In this document: positions 16,301-26,304 of the stretch, piece by piece
Position numbering within the stretch: position 1 is the stretch's first letter
Layout of the letters: the number at the start of each line of letters is the position of its first letter
Source of the DNA: an uncultured Pseudomonadales bacterium
GTDB lineage: Bacteria; Pseudomonadota; Gammaproteobacteria; Pseudomonadales; Azotimanducaceae
Assembly: GCA_958295875.1 (NCBI GenBank)
Contig: OY282379.1
Location: 2,046,001 to 2,110,000, forward strand
Direction of reading: 5' to 3'
Length of the DNA: 64,000 nucleotides
Program-made: the position numbers and the translations under genes
Notes under the pieces: model-generated
Databases searched by the model: none
The model's input: the letters and a program-made list of their open reading frames with translations, nothing else
What the model was told of the DNA's origin: nothing

Positions 16301-16966
16301 ATGTACGGCGATGCCACCATTGAGTTGGTTCACGCGGTCGCCGCGAGCGGCGTGGATCGCATGGCCGTCTTGATGCGGCACTCTGCGCGCGAGTTCAACC
16401 CCAACGTTCACGACTTGGTGAATCCCCTCACGGACGAGGGGCGGGACTTGGCGCGCCGCTTCGGCGAACGCCTGCCGAAGGAATACACCCTGCGCGGCTA
16501 TGCCTCACCGCCGGAACGCTGCTTGGAGACGGCGCAGCTCGCGCTGCTCGGCCACGCCTCGAAGGGCGGCGCCACGACGCGGGTGCGGCCCGTCGAGGGT
16601 TTGGGCGTCTTCTATGTGCTGGATCAGATGAAGATGTTTCGCGCCTTGGGCGACGCCGCCGGCTTGGGCGGCTTTGTGGATCGTTGGGTGGCCGGGGAAC
16701 TGCCCGTGGACACGGTGATTCCGGCGGATATCGCCGCGAGGCTGGTGTTCGACATTTGCGCTTCCAAGGTGGATGGCGCCACCGCGGCGAAGCAAATTGA
16801 CCTCTGCGTCTCCCACGACCTCACCGTGCATTTGGTGCGCGATCAGCTGCTTGGCCAGCCGCCGGCGCATGGCGACGTGGAGTTCTTGGATGCGCTGGCC
16901 GTGTATCGGCGCGCTGGCCGGCTCTGCATCCAGAGCAGCTTGGCGCCGGCGCGGGAAGTGGCTTGA
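16301..16966 (+). CDS. histidine phosphatase family protein
   Basis: 221 residues. The RHG-type motif is present as LMRHSAR (R26, H27), with ASPPERCLETAQ near residue 67 and VSHDLTVHLVRD near residue 170 giving the second histidine. Same superfamily as the gene at 1236-1790 but of a different subgroup, closer to acid phosphatase-like members. No signal peptide. It faces the SDR gene divergently across a 222-base gap. Substrate unknown. Confidence 0.7.
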   Translation: MYGDATIELVHAVAASGVDRMAVLMRHSAREFNPNVHDLVNPLTDEGRDLARRFGERLPKEYTLRGYASPPERCLETAQLALLGHASKGGATTRVRPVEGLGVFYVLDQMKMFRALGDAAGLGGFVDRWVAGELPVDTVIPADIAARLVFDICASKVDGATAAKQIDLCVSHDLTVHLVRDQLLGQPPAHGDVEFLDALAVYRRAGRLCIQSSLAPAREVA

Positions 16967-16967
16967 G

Positions 16968-16984
16968 CGTCAAGCCGCTTGACG
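16968..16984. terminator. hairpin between convergent genes
   Basis: CGTCAAG, loop CCG, CTTGACG: a perfect 7-bp stem two bases after the phosphatase stop and before the convergent YcaQ-like gene. No T-run. Confidence 0.4.
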
Positions 16985-17005
16985 GACGCGACCGCGGCGT
17001 TTAGC

Positions 17006-18229
17006 TCAAGGCGCGTCGGCGAGGCAGCGCCGCATCCGCTCCGTTAGGTGGCTTGGGCTGACGCGGGCGAGTTGCATGTCATCGCAGCCGAGATAGCGCG
17101 CGTACTCCCACACCGCAACGTTGAAGGCTGCGTCGAAGGCCTCCGGCAGGCCGTCGTCGAGGTGCAGGTGTTTGATCTCGAACACGCCCGTTTCCCGGTG
17201 CGCCTTGCAGTCCATCAGCCCGACGAAGCCGTCCCGAAACAGCACCGGCAGGCAGTAATACCCCCACTGGCGTTTCGGTTCGGGCACATAGCACTCGATG
17301 CGGAAATCCAGGTTGAAGAGGGCCAGCGCCCGATCGCGCTGGATGACTGTGTTGTCGAACGGCGACAGGATGCGAGCGGCCACCGCCGGCTTCGGCGGCC
17401 GCAATGCCAGCGTGGCCGGCGCGGCGTGGTAGAGGCTGCCGTCTGGCCCCTGCGCCGTCGCCAGCGCGCCGGCTCGCAGCCGCTCGCCGAGCACCTCCTT
17501 CACCGCCGCCCGCAAGGGAGCGCTGTGGTGGCGGCCGTAGGTGAAGGCGCGGGCGGCGGCCACTCCGTGGGCGGCGAGGGTGGTGTCAATCAAGTGCTCG
17601 GCCTGCTCGCGCAGGGAGGGGCAGGCGGTGGCGACGTGCGATGGCAGCACCCGGTCGGCGAGGTCATAGCGCTTCTGGAAGCCATCGCGCCCAACGCACA
17701 TGAGGTCGCCCTGCATGAAGAGCTGCTCAAGCGCCCGTTTGGCCGGCTTCCAATCCCACCAACTCGCGCCGCGGCGGTGGCTCTCCTCGAAGTCGCGCGC
17801 CATCAGCGGCCCCTCGGCGCGCACCCGGTCCAGCACCCGGCGCATCAGCGGCTTGTCGCGGCAGCGCGGCGAACCATGTTCGGTGTTTTCGCCGCGGGCA
17901 TAGGCGCGCATCGCCGGCAGGGCGAAGCGGTAGTCCCGCATGGGCAGGAAGGCGGCGGCGTGGTGCCAATACTCAAATGCCTCGCCGCGCGCGACGAGTT
18001 GGCCCGGCAGGTCGTCCCGATAGCTTCCGGCGCGGCTCCAGAAAGTGTGGTGGTGGGCCCTGGCGACCACGGAGATCGTGTCGATCTGCACATAGCCGAG
18101 CCGCTCGAGGGCCTGCAGAGCGCCGTCGCGCCCCGTGCCGATGCGCCGCTTGCCCAATAGCCCTTGATGCGCCAAGGCGATGCGGGCGAGGGCTGTGCGG
18201 GGGAGCTGCGCCGTCACGGACGGGCGCAC
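17006..18229 (-). CDS. YcaQ/AlkZ-family winged-helix DNA glycosylase
   Basis: 407 residues, the usual size. The family catalytic motif Q-phi-D appears as QID at 48-50 (YVQIDTISVV); YcaQ-type enzymes use Q-phi-D whereas AlkZ uses Q-phi-Q. ILSPFDNTVIQRDRALALFNLDFRIECYVP near residue 290, split here by position rather than quoted further, is the most conserved C-terminal block. Members unhook interstrand DNA crosslinks and other alkylated bases. It is a single gene transcribed away from hinT. Family is clear; the exact lesion is not. Confidence 0.82.
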   Translation of the reverse strand: MRPSVTAQLPRTALARIALAHQGLLGKRRIGTGRDGALQALERLGYVQIDTISVVARAHHHTFWSRAGSYRDDLPGQLVARGEAFEYWHHAAAFLPMRDYRFALPAMRAYARGENTEHGSPRCRDKPLMRRVLDRVRAEGPLMARDFEESHRRGASWWDWKPAKRALEQLFMQGDLMCVGRDGFQKRYDLADRVLPSHVATACPSLREQAEHLIDTTLAAHGVAAARAFTYGRHHSAPLRAAVKEVLGERLRAGALATAQGPDGSLYHAAPATLALRPPKPAVAARILSPFDNTVIQRDRALALFNLDFRIECYVPEPKRQWGYYCLPVLFRDGFVGLMDCKAHRETGVFEIKHLHLDDGLPEAFDAAFNVAVWEYARYLGCDDMQLARVSPSHLTERMRRCLADAP

Positions 18230-18324
18230 CGGAGGAGCGGTGCCGCTGCTGCGGGCGGGGCGCTGTGGGCGTGGCGGATGGGTTCAATCATGTATGCTCT
18301 CGCTGAGTCGTTCAGGCTGCCGGC

Positions 18325-18666
18325 ATGACAGACTGCCTATTTTGCAAGATCGCCGCGCACGACATCCCCGCGGATGTGGTCTTTGAGGATGACGCCGTCA
18401 TCGCCTTCAACGACATCGCGCCGCAGGCGCCCGTACACATCCTCATCATTCCCAAGGCGCACATCGCAAGCGCCAACGAACTCGATGACGGCCACGCCCA
18501 CATCGTCGGGCGCTTGGCGTTGCGGGCGCAGGCATTGGCGGAGGAACGCGGCATTGCCGAACCTGGCTATCGGCTCATCGTGAATTGCAACCGGCAAGGC
18601 GGCCAAACGGTGTATCACTTGCACATGCATCTGCTAGGTGGGCGGCAGTTAGGGGGTCTTGGATGA
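18325..18666 (+). CDS. hinT: HIT-family nucleotide hydrolase HinT
   Basis: 113 residues. The zinc-type start DCLFCKIA and the catalytic HIT triad HLHMH at 98-102 are intact. HinT cleaves adenosine phosphoramidates, including side products of aminoacyl-tRNA synthetases. The stop overlaps the coq7 start by 4 bases (ATGA), so the two are translationally coupled. A TATGCT at 18293-18298 is a possible -10 box. Cytoplasmic. Confidence 0.93.
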   Translation: MTDCLFCKIAAHDIPADVVFEDDAVIAFNDIAPQAPVHILIIPKAHIASANELDDGHAHIVGRLALRAQALAEERGIAEPGYRLIVNCNRQGGQTVYHLHMHLLGGRQLGGLG

Positions 18667-19283
18667 GTTGGATGGATGAGATGATCGGCGTCTTCGACCG
18701 GGGGCTGCGCGCTGTCACTGGCGTGACGCCGGCGGAACGCGAAGCGCCACCGGCTGAGGAAGGCGAGCTCACGGATGCCGAGCGCCGCCACGCCGCCGCG
18801 CTGATGCGCGTGAACCATGTGGGTGAGGTGTGCGCCCAAGCACTCTATGAAGGGCAAGCGCTCACCGCCGGCAAGCCGGAGGTGCGCGAGGCGCTGCGCG
18901 AAGCCGCCGCCGAGGAGGCGGATCACTTGGCTTGGTGCCGCGAGCGCATCGACGAACTGGGCGGCCGGCCGAGCCTCTTGGCGCCGCTCTTCTATGGTGC
19001 CTCGATGGCGGTGGGCGTTGCCGCCGGCGCATTGGGAGACCGGGTGAGCCTCGGCTTCGTCGCGGCGACAGAAGATCAAGTGACGGAGCATCTAGACCGC
19101 CACTTGCAGTCGCTGCCGGAGGCGGACGCGCGCAGCCGCGCCATCTTGGAGGCCATGCGCGAAGACGAGAGCCGCCACGGCGTCAATGCCTTGAAGGGGG
19201 GCGGGGTGGAGTTCCCGCCCTTGGCGCGGCAAGCCATGACGCTGATCTCCCGAGCGATGACGGAAACCACCTATCGGATCTAG
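18663..19283 (+). CDS. coq7: demethoxyubiquinone hydroxylase Coq7
   Basis: 206 residues from ATG 18663, overlapping the hinT stop. Coq7 carries out the late C-6 hydroxylation in ubiquinone synthesis and has a ferritin-like di-iron site. The ligand motifs are visible: [24 protein letters not shown], and DESRHGVNA near the end. The [16 protein letters not shown] segment is the membrane-associating helix pair. Its presence implies aerobic ubiquinone synthesis. Confidence 0.92.
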   Translation: MSWMDEMIGVFDRGLRAVTGVTPAEREAPPAEEGELTDAERRHAAALMRVNHVGEVCAQALYEGQALTAGKPEVREALREAAAEEADHLAWCRERIDELGGRPSLLAPLFYGASMAVGVAAGALGDRVSLGFVAATEDQVTEHLDRHLQSLPEADARSRAILEAMREDESRHGVNALKGGGVEFPPLARQAMTLISRAMTETTYRI

Positions 19284-19288
19284 CTGGG

Positions 19289-19307
19289 CGCGGGCCGCTT
19301 GGCCGCG
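19289..19307. terminator. hairpin after coq7
   Basis: CGCGGGCC and GGCCGCG with loop GCTT, one bulged G, between the convergent coq7 and the DUF1330-VOC gene. No T-run. Confidence 0.3.
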
Positions 19308-19361
19308 GCGCGTGCCGGGCTGCCCCCATGAAAGCGCTTGCATCCAAGGGCTTGGGCGGCG

Positions 19362-20090
19362 CTAGCCATCGCTCAGCGGCGGGTGGTAGATCACCTGCAC
19401 CGTCGTGCCCTCTGGGTCTTCGCAGTAGAAGCTGCGGGCGCCATCCCGGTGCGTTTTGGGTTGCGTCAGGATGCGCACCTGCGCGGCCGCTAGGAAGGCG
19501 TGCCAACCATCCACGTCCTCTGGGCGGTGCGCGATGAAGCCGATGTGGTCGAGGCGCTGGCCAGCCACGGCCGGGTCGCTGGCGGCACGGTGCAGCGCCA
19601 AGTTGTCGCAGCCGGACGTCAAGTAGCAGTTGTCCGCATCTGGGCGCCACTCCACGGCCATGCCCATGAGTTCCGTGTAGAACCGCTCGGTGGCTTCGAA
19701 GCGGGCGGCGAACAGAGCGACGTGGCGCAGCCCCGCCAACGGGGGCGGGCGGTGCCCGGCCTTGGGGGCGTTCTCTTCCCCAGCCGGTGCCGCGGGAGCC
19801 GTCGGCGCACCCTCCACCAAGGTGAGGTTGGTCTTGGCAACGCGGTGGCGAATGGCCTTCACCGGCGCGTAATCTGGGTCGTCCAGAAACGCGCGGGCGG
19901 CAGCCGCGTTTGGAAACTCAAGCACCACGAGGCGAGATGGTTGCCAAGCTCCCTCCAACGTCTCATGGGCGCCGCCGCGAACGAGGTACTTGCCGCCGTG
20001 CCGGGCGACGAGCGGTGGGACGCGGCGCACATACTCGGCGTAGGCATCGGCGTCCTGCACGCGCACGTCGACGATGAGGTAGGCGCTCAC
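19362..20090 (-). CDS. DUF1330-VOC (glyoxalase-like) fusion protein
   Basis: 242 residues with two domains. Residues 1-95 are a DUF1330 dimeric alpha/beta barrel ([18 protein letters not shown], then RLVVLEFPN). A Pro/Ala linker follows, and residues about 120-240 are a VOC domain ([54 protein letters not shown]) with plausible metal ligands H125 and an acidic residue near the end. The fusion is unusual. Its ATG overlaps the trpC stop by 4 bases, so it is the last gene of the trp operon. Function unknown. Confidence 0.72.
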   Translation of the reverse strand: MSAYLIVDVRVQDADAYAEYVRRVPPLVARHGGKYLVRGGAHETLEGAWQPSRLVVLEFPNAAAARAFLDDPDYAPVKAIRHRVAKTNLTLVEGAPTAPAAPAGEENAPKAGHRPPPLAGLRHVALFAARFEATERFYTELMGMAVEWRPDADNCYLTSGCDNLALHRAASDPAVAGQRLDHIGFIAHRPEDVDGWHAFLAAAQVRILTQPKTHRDGARSFYCEDPEGTTVQVIYHPPLSDG

Positions 20091-20887
20091 GCCGCGTGCT
20101 CCCGTGTTTGCGGCGTGCCGAACAGCGCTGTGAGCGCGGCACCTGGGTCTGCCTCGCGCATGAACGCCTCGCCAACGAGGAAGGCGTTGACACCGGCTTC
20201 GCGCAAGCGGCGCACGTCCGCGGGCGAGCGGATGCCGCTTTCGGTCACCACCTGCGCCCCGTCCGGAATGGCGGCCAAGAGATTGAGGGTGGTGTCCAGC
20301 GATGTCTCGAAGGTGCTCAGGTTGCGGTTGTTGATGCCGATCAGCGTGGGCGCCGCCGGCAGCGCGGCTTCCAGTTCACGCCGGTCATGCACTTCCACCA
20401 AGGCGTTCATGCCGAGTTCCACCGCGAGTGCGCTGAACGCGGCGATCTGCTCGGTTTCCAGCGCCGCGGCGATCAGCAGCACGCAATCCGCGCCGAGTGC
20501 GCGCGCCTCGAAGAGCTGGTACTCGTGGACGATGAAGTCTTTGCGTAAGGTCGGCAGCGATGTGGCCTGTCGCGCTTGGCAGAGATGGTCGTCGCTGCCC
20601 AAGAAGTAGCGCTCGTCGGTGAGCACCGATAGGCACGCGGCGCCGGCGGCTTCATAGGCGCGGGCGATGGCGGCCGGCTCGAAGCGCTCGCGGATGACGC
20701 CCTTGCTGGGAGAAGCCTTCTTCACCTCCGCGATCACCGCCGGCGTCCGGCGCTCCAAGGCCGCGGCGAAGCCTCGGCAGACATCCGCGGACTCCGCCGC
20801 GGCGCGCACCGTGGCCAAGGGCCGTCGTTGCCGCCGCTCAGCCACCTCGGCCGCCTTGTGCGCCAAAATCTCGCTCAGGATGTTCAT
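20087..20887 (-). CDS. trpC: indole-3-glycerol phosphate synthase
   Basis: 266 residues, standard TIM-barrel length, not fused to TrpF. The start [27 protein letters not shown] (catalytic Lys), [35 protein letters not shown] and [10 protein letters not shown] are all classical. It converts CdRP to indole-3-glycerol phosphate in tryptophan synthesis. It lies 38 bases after trpD and overlaps the next gene by 4 bases. Confidence 0.95.
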   Translation of the reverse strand: MNILSEILAHKAAEVAERRQRRPLATVRAAAESADVCRGFAAALERRTPAVIAEVKKASPSKGVIRERFEPAAIARAYEAAGAACLSVLTDERYFLGSDDHLCQARQATSLPTLRKDFIVHEYQLFEARALGADCVLLIAAALETEQIAAFSALAVELGMNALVEVHDRRELEAALPAAPTLIGINNRNLSTFETSLDTTLNLLAAIPDGAQVVTESGIRSPADVRRLREAGVNAFLVGEAFMREADPGAALTALFGTPQTREHAA

Positions 20888-20925
20888 GCTGGCGCCATCA
20901 GGCTCGTGTCATCAGGCTTGCGCCG

Positions 20926-21978
20926 TCAGGTTCGCGCCATGAGGTTAGAGAGCCGAACCAGCTCCGCGAGCCGTTCCCGGGCTTGCCCGGTGGCGATGAC
21001 ATCTTGCGCCATCGCCACGCCGTCGGCCAAGTTCAGCACGATGCCGGCGGCATAGATGGCCGCGCCCGCGTTCAGCGCCACCAACTCGGCCGCGGCCCCC
21101 GCCTCGCTGGCAAGGGATTGTCGAATGAGTGCGGCGCTTTCCGCGGGCGACGCGGCCCGCAGGGCGTCCACCGGGTGGCGAGACAGGCCAAAGTCCTCCG
21201 GCGCCACGTCGTACTCACGCACGGCACCGGCATCGAGTTCCACGATGTGGGAAGGCGCGGCGATGGACAACTCATCCAAGCCGTCGGCATGCACCACCAA
21301 GGCGCGCTCCGCCCCCAACAGCCCTGCCACCTCCGCCACCGTGCGCTGCCACGCCGCCGCGAACACGCCGATGAGCTGGCGTTTGGCGCCGGCTGGGTTC
21401 GTCAAGGGGCCGAGCAGGTTGAAGACCGTGCGCACGCCGAGCTCCCGGCGCACGGGCGCCGCGTGGCGCATGGCGTTGTGATGCGTTGGCGCGAACATGA
21501 AGCCGATGCCGGCCTCCTCGATGCAACGGGCAATTTGCGCCGGCGTGAGATTCAAGTTGACGCCCAGCGCTTCCAGCGCGTCGGCGCTGCCGCTTTGGCT
21601 GGTGACGCCGCGGTTGCCGTGCTTGGCGACGTGCGCCCCGGCGCCGGCGGCCACGAACGCCGCCGCGGTGGACACGTTGAAGAGCTTGGCCGCGCCACTG
21701 CCGCCAGTGCCGCAAGTGTCCACCAAGTTGGGCGCGTCCACCGCCACCTTTGTGGAGAGCGCGCGCATCGCTTCCGCGGCGCCGGCGATCTCCTCGGCGG
21801 ATTCGCCGTGCATCCGCAGCCCCATCAACACGGCGCCGATTTGGGCGGGGGTGGCATCGCCGGCCATGATCGCGTCGAACACCGCTCGCGTCTCGGCGCG
21901 GCTCAAGCCGTTTCCTGCGATCAGGCGCTCAAGGGCTGCGTTGATGGGGGATGGCATCGCGTCGCCGGCGCCCTTCAC
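20926..21978 (-). CDS. trpD: anthranilate phosphoribosyltransferase
   Basis: 350 residues if read from GTG 21978, which overlaps the trpG stop (GTGA); ATG 21957 is an alternative giving 343. The PRPP loop [18 protein letters not shown] and [15 protein letters not shown] are intact, as is the [11 protein letters not shown] anthranilate region. It joins anthranilate to PRPP, step two of tryptophan synthesis. Confidence 0.95.
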   Translation of the reverse strand: MKGAGDAMPSPINAALERLIAGNGLSRAETRAVFDAIMAGDATPAQIGAVLMGLRMHGESAEEIAGAAEAMRALSTKVAVDAPNLVDTCGTGGSGAAKLFNVSTAAAFVAAGAGAHVAKHGNRGVTSQSGSADALEALGVNLNLTPAQIARCIEEAGIGFMFAPTHHNAMRHAAPVRRELGVRTVFNLLGPLTNPAGAKRQLIGVFAAAWQRTVAEVAGLLGAERALVVHADGLDELSIAAPSHIVELDAGAVREYDVAPEDFGLSRHPVDALRAASPAESAALIRQSLASEAGAAAELVALNAGAAIYAAGIVLNLADGVAMAQDVIATGQARERLAELVRLSNLMART

Positions 21979-22565
21979 GCCGTCGCCGTGGCCGTCAAGA
22001 AGTTGCGCAACAACTGGTGCCCCGTGTCCGTCATGATGGATTCTGGATGGAATTGCACGCCCTCGACCGGATGCTCGCGATGCTTCACGCCCATCACTTC
22101 ATCCTCGGCGCCGTCCGGCTGGCGCGTCCACGCAGTGACGGCCAAGCAATCCGGCAGGGTGTCCCGCGCCAGCACCAGCGAGTGGTAGCGCGTCGCCTCG
22201 AAGCCGTCTGGCAGCCCTTGGAAGACGCCGCCGCCGCCGTGATGGATTGGGGAGAGCTTGCCGTGCATCACCTCCCGCGCGCGCACGACGTCGCCGCCAT
22301 ACGCTTGGCCGATGCTCTGATGCCCCAAGCAGATGCCGAGGATCGGCAGCTCAGCTCCGAAACGCCGCACAACCTCAAGGGAAATGCCAGCCTCGTTCGG
22401 CGTGCAAGGGCCGGGCGAGATGACGATGCGCTCCGGCGCCATGCGTTCGATGTCCGCGAGGGTGATTTCGTCGTTGCGGCGCACGGTCACGTCTGCGCCC
22501 AACTCGCCCAAGTATTGGGCGACGTTGTAGGTGAAGGAATCGTAGTTGTCGATCAGGAGCACCAT
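21975..22565 (-). CDS. trpG: anthranilate synthase glutamine amidotransferase component
   Basis: 196 residues from ATG 22565 ([14 protein letters not shown], the canonical start); the open frame runs further upstream but is not homologous. Class I amidotransferase triad: Cys in [11 protein letters not shown], and the His and Glu in GVQFHPESI. It supplies ammonia to TrpE, and in many gammaproteobacteria also to PabB. trpE is not adjacent, so it should lie elsewhere. Confidence 0.94.
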   Translation of the reverse strand: MVLLIDNYDSFTYNVAQYLGELGADVTVRRNDEITLADIERMAPERIVISPGPCTPNEAGISLEVVRRFGAELPILGICLGHQSIGQAYGGDVVRAREVMHGKLSPIHHGGGGVFQGLPDGFEATRYHSLVLARDTLPDCLAVTAWTRQPDGAEDEVMGVKHREHPVEGVQFHPESIMTDTGHQLLRNFLTATATA

Positions 22566-22798
22566 GGCGCGGCCCACGCCCGCCCCAAGGGGCAATGGCG
22601 GAAAGCGTACTGAAACGCGGGGCAGTCCGCTACGGCTGCCGCGCTGGCCGCGGCCTTCGCGTCCGCCGTGGTAGGCTCGCCGACGTTGGCTTGGGTACGC
22701 CCGTGTTCGGCAGCGGGCGCCAACATCCGCTTCGACGGCAGCGCTCGCAACGTCGAGATCGGCTGCATCGACAAGCATCTGCCCCGGAATGAATCGGC
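22566..22798. other. intergenic region between divergent trpG and hydrolase genes
   Basis: No gene recognised. It should hold both promoters and possibly a trp leader; no clear boxes or attenuator were seen. Confidence 0.3.
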
Positions 22799-23596
22799 AT
22801 GGAACTCGCGCTGCGCCTCGCCGGCATCTTGGCAGTCGGCTACGCCGCCATCTGCCTCGCGCTCTTTCTGCTGCAAGGGCGGATGATCTTCTTTCCCCGA
22901 CCCTTGCAGGCGACGCCCTCGGCGCCGGGGGTGGCGCCGGTGGCAGTGGAGCGCCCGGATGCCGTCCTGCGGGGCTGGGTGACGAATCCAGACGCGGCCG
23001 GGCCCCTCGTCATCTACTTCGGCGGCAACGCCGAAGAACTCTCGGAAACCGTGGCGACCTTCGCTGGTCTCGATGCGGTCACGGCCCTCGTCAACTACCG
23101 CGGCTATGGCGCGAGCTCCGGCCTGCCGAGCGCGGCGCACTTGGTGGCCGACGCAGCCGCGGTGGTTGAAGACCTGCGCGAACGCTTTGGCGCCGAGCGC
23201 AAGACGGTGCTGATTGGACGCAGCCTAGGCAGCGGCATCGCTGCGCTGGCGGCGCAGGCCACGGGCGTGGATGGCCTCATCCTGGTCAGCCCCTACCGCA
23301 GCATCGAACGCATCGCGCAAAGCCGGTTCCCGTACATTCCGGTGCGCTGGCTGTTGCGCCACAATATCGACGCCGCCGCGGCCGTGCCGGGCTTGCCGCC
23401 CCGCACCTTAGTTGTCTACGCCGTGGCAGACCGGGTGGTGCCCACCGCCGAATCCCGCGCCTTGGTCGCCCTGTTGCCACCGACGACGCAGGTGGTGGAG
23501 TTCAACGGCGTACACGGCGTGCCGCTGACCACGCCGCCGATCTGGCCGGCGATCAGCGCCTTCGTGGCCGCGTTCGCGGCGCCGGCCGCGCGCTAG
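22799..23596 (+). CDS. membrane-anchored alpha/beta hydrolase
   Basis: 265 residues. Residues about 5-26 form an N-terminal membrane anchor ([19 protein letters not shown]), followed by FFPRPL and the alpha/beta fold. The nucleophile elbow is GRSLGSG near residue 140, aspartate is expected in [10 protein letters not shown] and histidine in GVHGVPL. The pattern resembles the Bem46/YqkD group. Its stop overlaps the stop of the convergent deacylase gene inside CTAG. Substrate unknown. Confidence 0.72.
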   Translation: MELALRLAGILAVGYAAICLALFLLQGRMIFFPRPLQATPSAPGVAPVAVERPDAVLRGWVTNPDAAGPLVIYFGGNAEELSETVATFAGLDAVTALVNYRGYGASSGLPSAAHLVADAAAVVEDLRERFGAERKTVLIGRSLGSGIAALAAQATGVDGLILVSPYRSIERIAQSRFPYIPVRWLLRHNIDAAAAVPGLPPRTLVVYAVADRVVPTAESRALVALLPPTTQVVEFNGVHGVPLTTPPIWPAISAFVAAFAAPAAR

Positions 23597-25287
23597 CCGC
23601 GGATGAACTCGCGGATCACCTCGCCGGGCCGATTGCCGGTGTACTCTCCGTCCTCGATCACCACTTGGCCGGCCACCAGCGTTGCGTCGTAGCCCTTGCT
23701 CTTCACCACCAGACGACCGCCGTTGTGCGGGAAGTCGTTGACGTATTCTGGGTGGCAGGAGCGCAGCGCGTCGTAGTCGATGACGTTGAGGTCTGCGTGC
23801 CAGCCCTCGCGGATTTCGCCGCGTTCCTTGAGGCCGAGCACCTGCGCAGACTTGCCAGTGATGCGATGCACCGCTTCGGGCAGCGTGTACACGCCGCGGT
23901 CGCGAGTGAGTTCGCCGAGCAGGAACGTGGGCGAATCCGCGTCGGTGAACTGGCCGACATGGGCGCCGGCGTCGCCGAGCATCGGCACCACATGCGGCAT
24001 GCGCATGTAGGCCCACTGGTTCTCAAGCGATCCGCCGAAGGCCCACAGGTTCCAGAGTTCCTTGCCGTCCGAGGCGATGAGGCGGTCCACATACACCTCC
24101 ACCGGGTCCTTGCCGGCAGCGTCGGCGAGCTGCCGCAGGTTGTTCTTGTTCTCCAAATCGAAGTCTGGGAACTCGCCGGTGCCCATCGGGTGCAGGATGT
24201 TGGCCATCTGCTTGAAGCCGCCGGCTTCCTTCGCCTCGTCGATGAGGCGCTTGCGGGTGGCCGGATCCTTGAGCGCGGCGGCGCGCTCCGCAATGTTGGG
24301 CAATTGCATCAGTTCCTTCCAGCCGGGCGTGCTCAGGAACGCCTGCTGCGCCAAGCCGAAGAAGGAGCCGCTGGGCCGGGTGTGGCAGATTGATGTGATG
24401 CGCCGCCCTGCCTCGTTGTTGCGGGCGAGGAACTCTTGCCAGTTGGACACGCCGCCATCGCCGTTGCCGCCGGCGCCGCCCGAAAACAGCACTTGGCAGC
24501 CGAGTTCCGCGCCGCGCTCGAACATTTCGCGCTCGATTTGGTGGCGAGTGCGCATGTCCGGCGCCACTTGGTAGAGGCCGCCGCGGCCGCCGGCATCCAC
24601 CACGGCCTGTTGGATGGCCTCGGTCTCGCGGGGATTGGCCCAGGTGCCGGGGGTGAGCCGGCCGTCGGGCACGCGATGGCCGAGGAAGCGGGAAGTGGAG
24701 AAGCCGACGGCGCCGCCGGCCACGGATTCCTTTACCAGCTCGACGATGTGCGCCAACTCTTTGGCGTCCGCCTGCACGCCTTCGTCGCAGCTCTTGTCGC
24801 CCATCGCCTCGAAGCGGATGGCGGAGTGGCCCACCAGCCCCACCACGTTCAGCGCCGGCCGCAGTGCCTGCACGCTGTCCAGATACTCGCCGAAGCTGGT
24901 CCAGTTCCACGGCAGGCCATCCATGATGGCGTCTGCGGCGATGTTCTCCACCGCCTCCATGAGCTTGGCCAGATAGCGCCGATTGCTCTCGGCGCAGGGC
25001 GCGAAGGTGACGCCGCAGTTGCCGATCAGCGCGGTGGTGACGCCGTGGTAGGAACTGGGGCGCATTTCCGGCTCCCAGCCGATCTGCGCGTCGAGGTGGG
25101 TATGCAGGTCGATGAAGCCGGGCGTGACCAGCTTGCCGCTGGCGTCGATGGTTTGCCCGGCTGCTTCGCCGGAGAGATCGCCGACGCGGCTGATGCGCCC
25201 GTCGTCGATGGCGACATCGGCGCGTCTCGTGGCGGCGCCGCTGCCGTCCACGACGGTGCCGCCGGAGATGATGGTTTGGTGGCCCAT
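23593..25287 (-). CDS. N-acyl-D-amino-acid deacylase family amidohydrolase
   Basis: 564 residues from ATG 25287, with GAGGAG 9 bases upstream. The amidohydrolase metal motif DLHTHLDAQ is near residue 62, preceded by VTPGFI, and GNCGVTFAPC near residue 95 places it with D-aminoacylases. The C-terminal small beta domain (GWHADLNVIDYDAL) is present. It probably hydrolyses N-acyl-D-amino acids or related amides. It is divergent from the class II aldolase-TRAP genes across 263 bases, suggesting a shared catabolic locus. Confidence 0.78.
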   Translation of the reverse strand: MGHQTIISGGTVVDGSGAATRRADVAIDDGRISRVGDLSGEAAGQTIDASGKLVTPGFIDLHTHLDAQIGWEPEMRPSSYHGVTTALIGNCGVTFAPCAESNRRYLAKLMEAVENIAADAIMDGLPWNWTSFGEYLDSVQALRPALNVVGLVGHSAIRFEAMGDKSCDEGVQADAKELAHIVELVKESVAGGAVGFSTSRFLGHRVPDGRLTPGTWANPRETEAIQQAVVDAGGRGGLYQVAPDMRTRHQIEREMFERGAELGCQVLFSGGAGGNGDGGVSNWQEFLARNNEAGRRITSICHTRPSGSFFGLAQQAFLSTPGWKELMQLPNIAERAAALKDPATRKRLIDEAKEAGGFKQMANILHPMGTGEFPDFDLENKNNLRQLADAAGKDPVEVYVDRLIASDGKELWNLWAFGGSLENQWAYMRMPHVVPMLGDAGAHVGQFTDADSPTFLLGELTRDRGVYTLPEAVHRITGKSAQVLGLKERGEIREGWHADLNVIDYDALRSCHPEYVNDFPHNGGRLVVKSKGYDATLVAGQVVIEDGEYTGNRPGEVIREFIRG

Positions 25288-25550
25288 GGCTTGCTGCTCC
25301 TCAATGCGTTTTGAGCGGCCCGGCGCCAGCTTTCGGCCCCAAGGTCGCAAGGCAGGTGCGGAGCATAGCGCATCGCCCGGCGGTGGGCGATTTGAGCGGG
25401 CGCTGCGGCTGGCAGCTCGCGCAAGCGGCGCCCAAGCCGTTCGCACCGGCGCGGGAGCGATAACATACGAAAGCGAGCGGCTTGGCGGGCGTGGCCGGTT
25501 TGGACGCTTGCCAGCGCCACGCCACGGAACGCCGCACGGGAGGGAGAGCC
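25288..25550. other. intergenic region between divergent deacylase and aldolase genes
   Basis: 263 bases without a recognised gene. TAACAT near 25460 is a possible -10 for the aldolase-TRAP genes. Likely control region of the locus. Confidence 0.3.
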
Positions 25551-26276
25551 ATGGGGTCTGCGCTTGAGCAAGCGCGCGCCGCGCGCCAGCGCGACCTGGT
25601 GCTCGGCTATCGCATCTTCGCCGCCTTGGGTTGGGGCGACATGGGCGACGGCCACATCAGCGCCAGAGACCCGGAGCGCGAGGACTGTTTCTGGGTGCTC
25701 GCGGACGACACGCCCTTCCCCCGCGCCAGCGTGGAAGACTTGGTGTTGGTCGGCCCCGATGGCGCGCCGCTGGCAGGGCCACGCGGCGCCAACCCGCCGG
25801 CGTACTTCATCCACTGGCCCATCCTCGCCGCGCGGCGGGACGTCGTGAGCGCCGCGCACACGCACACGCCGCATGGCACGCCGTTCTCCGCCGAGGCGCG
25901 TGGCATCGAACCGATCACCCAGGAATCTTGCATCTTCTTTGAGGACTGCGCCGTGTTTGACGACGATGAAGTGCAGGTGCAGAGCGTCGCCTGCGGCGGG
26001 CGCATCGCCCAAGCCCTTGGCCGGCGCCGCGGCATCGTGCTGTGCAACCACGGGCTGCTCACGGTGGGCGCCACGGTGCGCGAGGCGGTGGCATGGTTCG
26101 TGACCATGGAGCGCGTCGCGCAAGCGCATCTTGAGGTCCGCGCGCCGCGCCCCATCGAAGCGCCGGCCGCGCGTTTCGCCAAGGCGGATCTGGCGACACC
26201 GCGCCACGCGCAGCGCGTGTTCAACTTCCTCGCCCAGCACCACTTGGGGGCGCTGCACCCCCAACCGGGCCCTTGA
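25551..26276 (+). CDS. class II aldolase/adducin family protein
   Basis: 241 residues from ATG 25551, with GGGAGGGAGAG upstream. The fold is marked by GDMGDGHISARDPE, the zinc-ligand block AAHTHTPHGTPFS (two histidines) near residue 100, and CNHGLLTVG near residue 165 with the third histidine. Members cleave sugar phosphates or decarboxylate small hydroxyacids. It is 28 bases upstream of the TRAP genes, so the substrate may be what that transporter imports. Confidence 0.78.
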   Translation: MGSALEQARAARQRDLVLGYRIFAALGWGDMGDGHISARDPEREDCFWVLADDTPFPRASVEDLVLVGPDGAPLAGPRGANPPAYFIHWPILAARRDVVSAAHTHTPHGTPFSAEARGIEPITQESCIFFEDCAVFDDDEVQVQSVACGGRIAQALGRRRGIVLCNHGLLTVGATVREAVAWFVTMERVAQAHLEVRAPRPIEAPAARFAKADLATPRHAQRVFNFLAQHHLGALHPQPGP

Positions 26277-26304
26277 GCGAGCCGTGGGACAGCGCCGCCG
26301 CGGC

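Noticed and set aside
22684..22700. GTTGGCTTGGGTAC shared with 39187
   Set aside because: One lies in an intergenic gap and the other inside the barrel gene; likely chance in TTGG-rich sequence.
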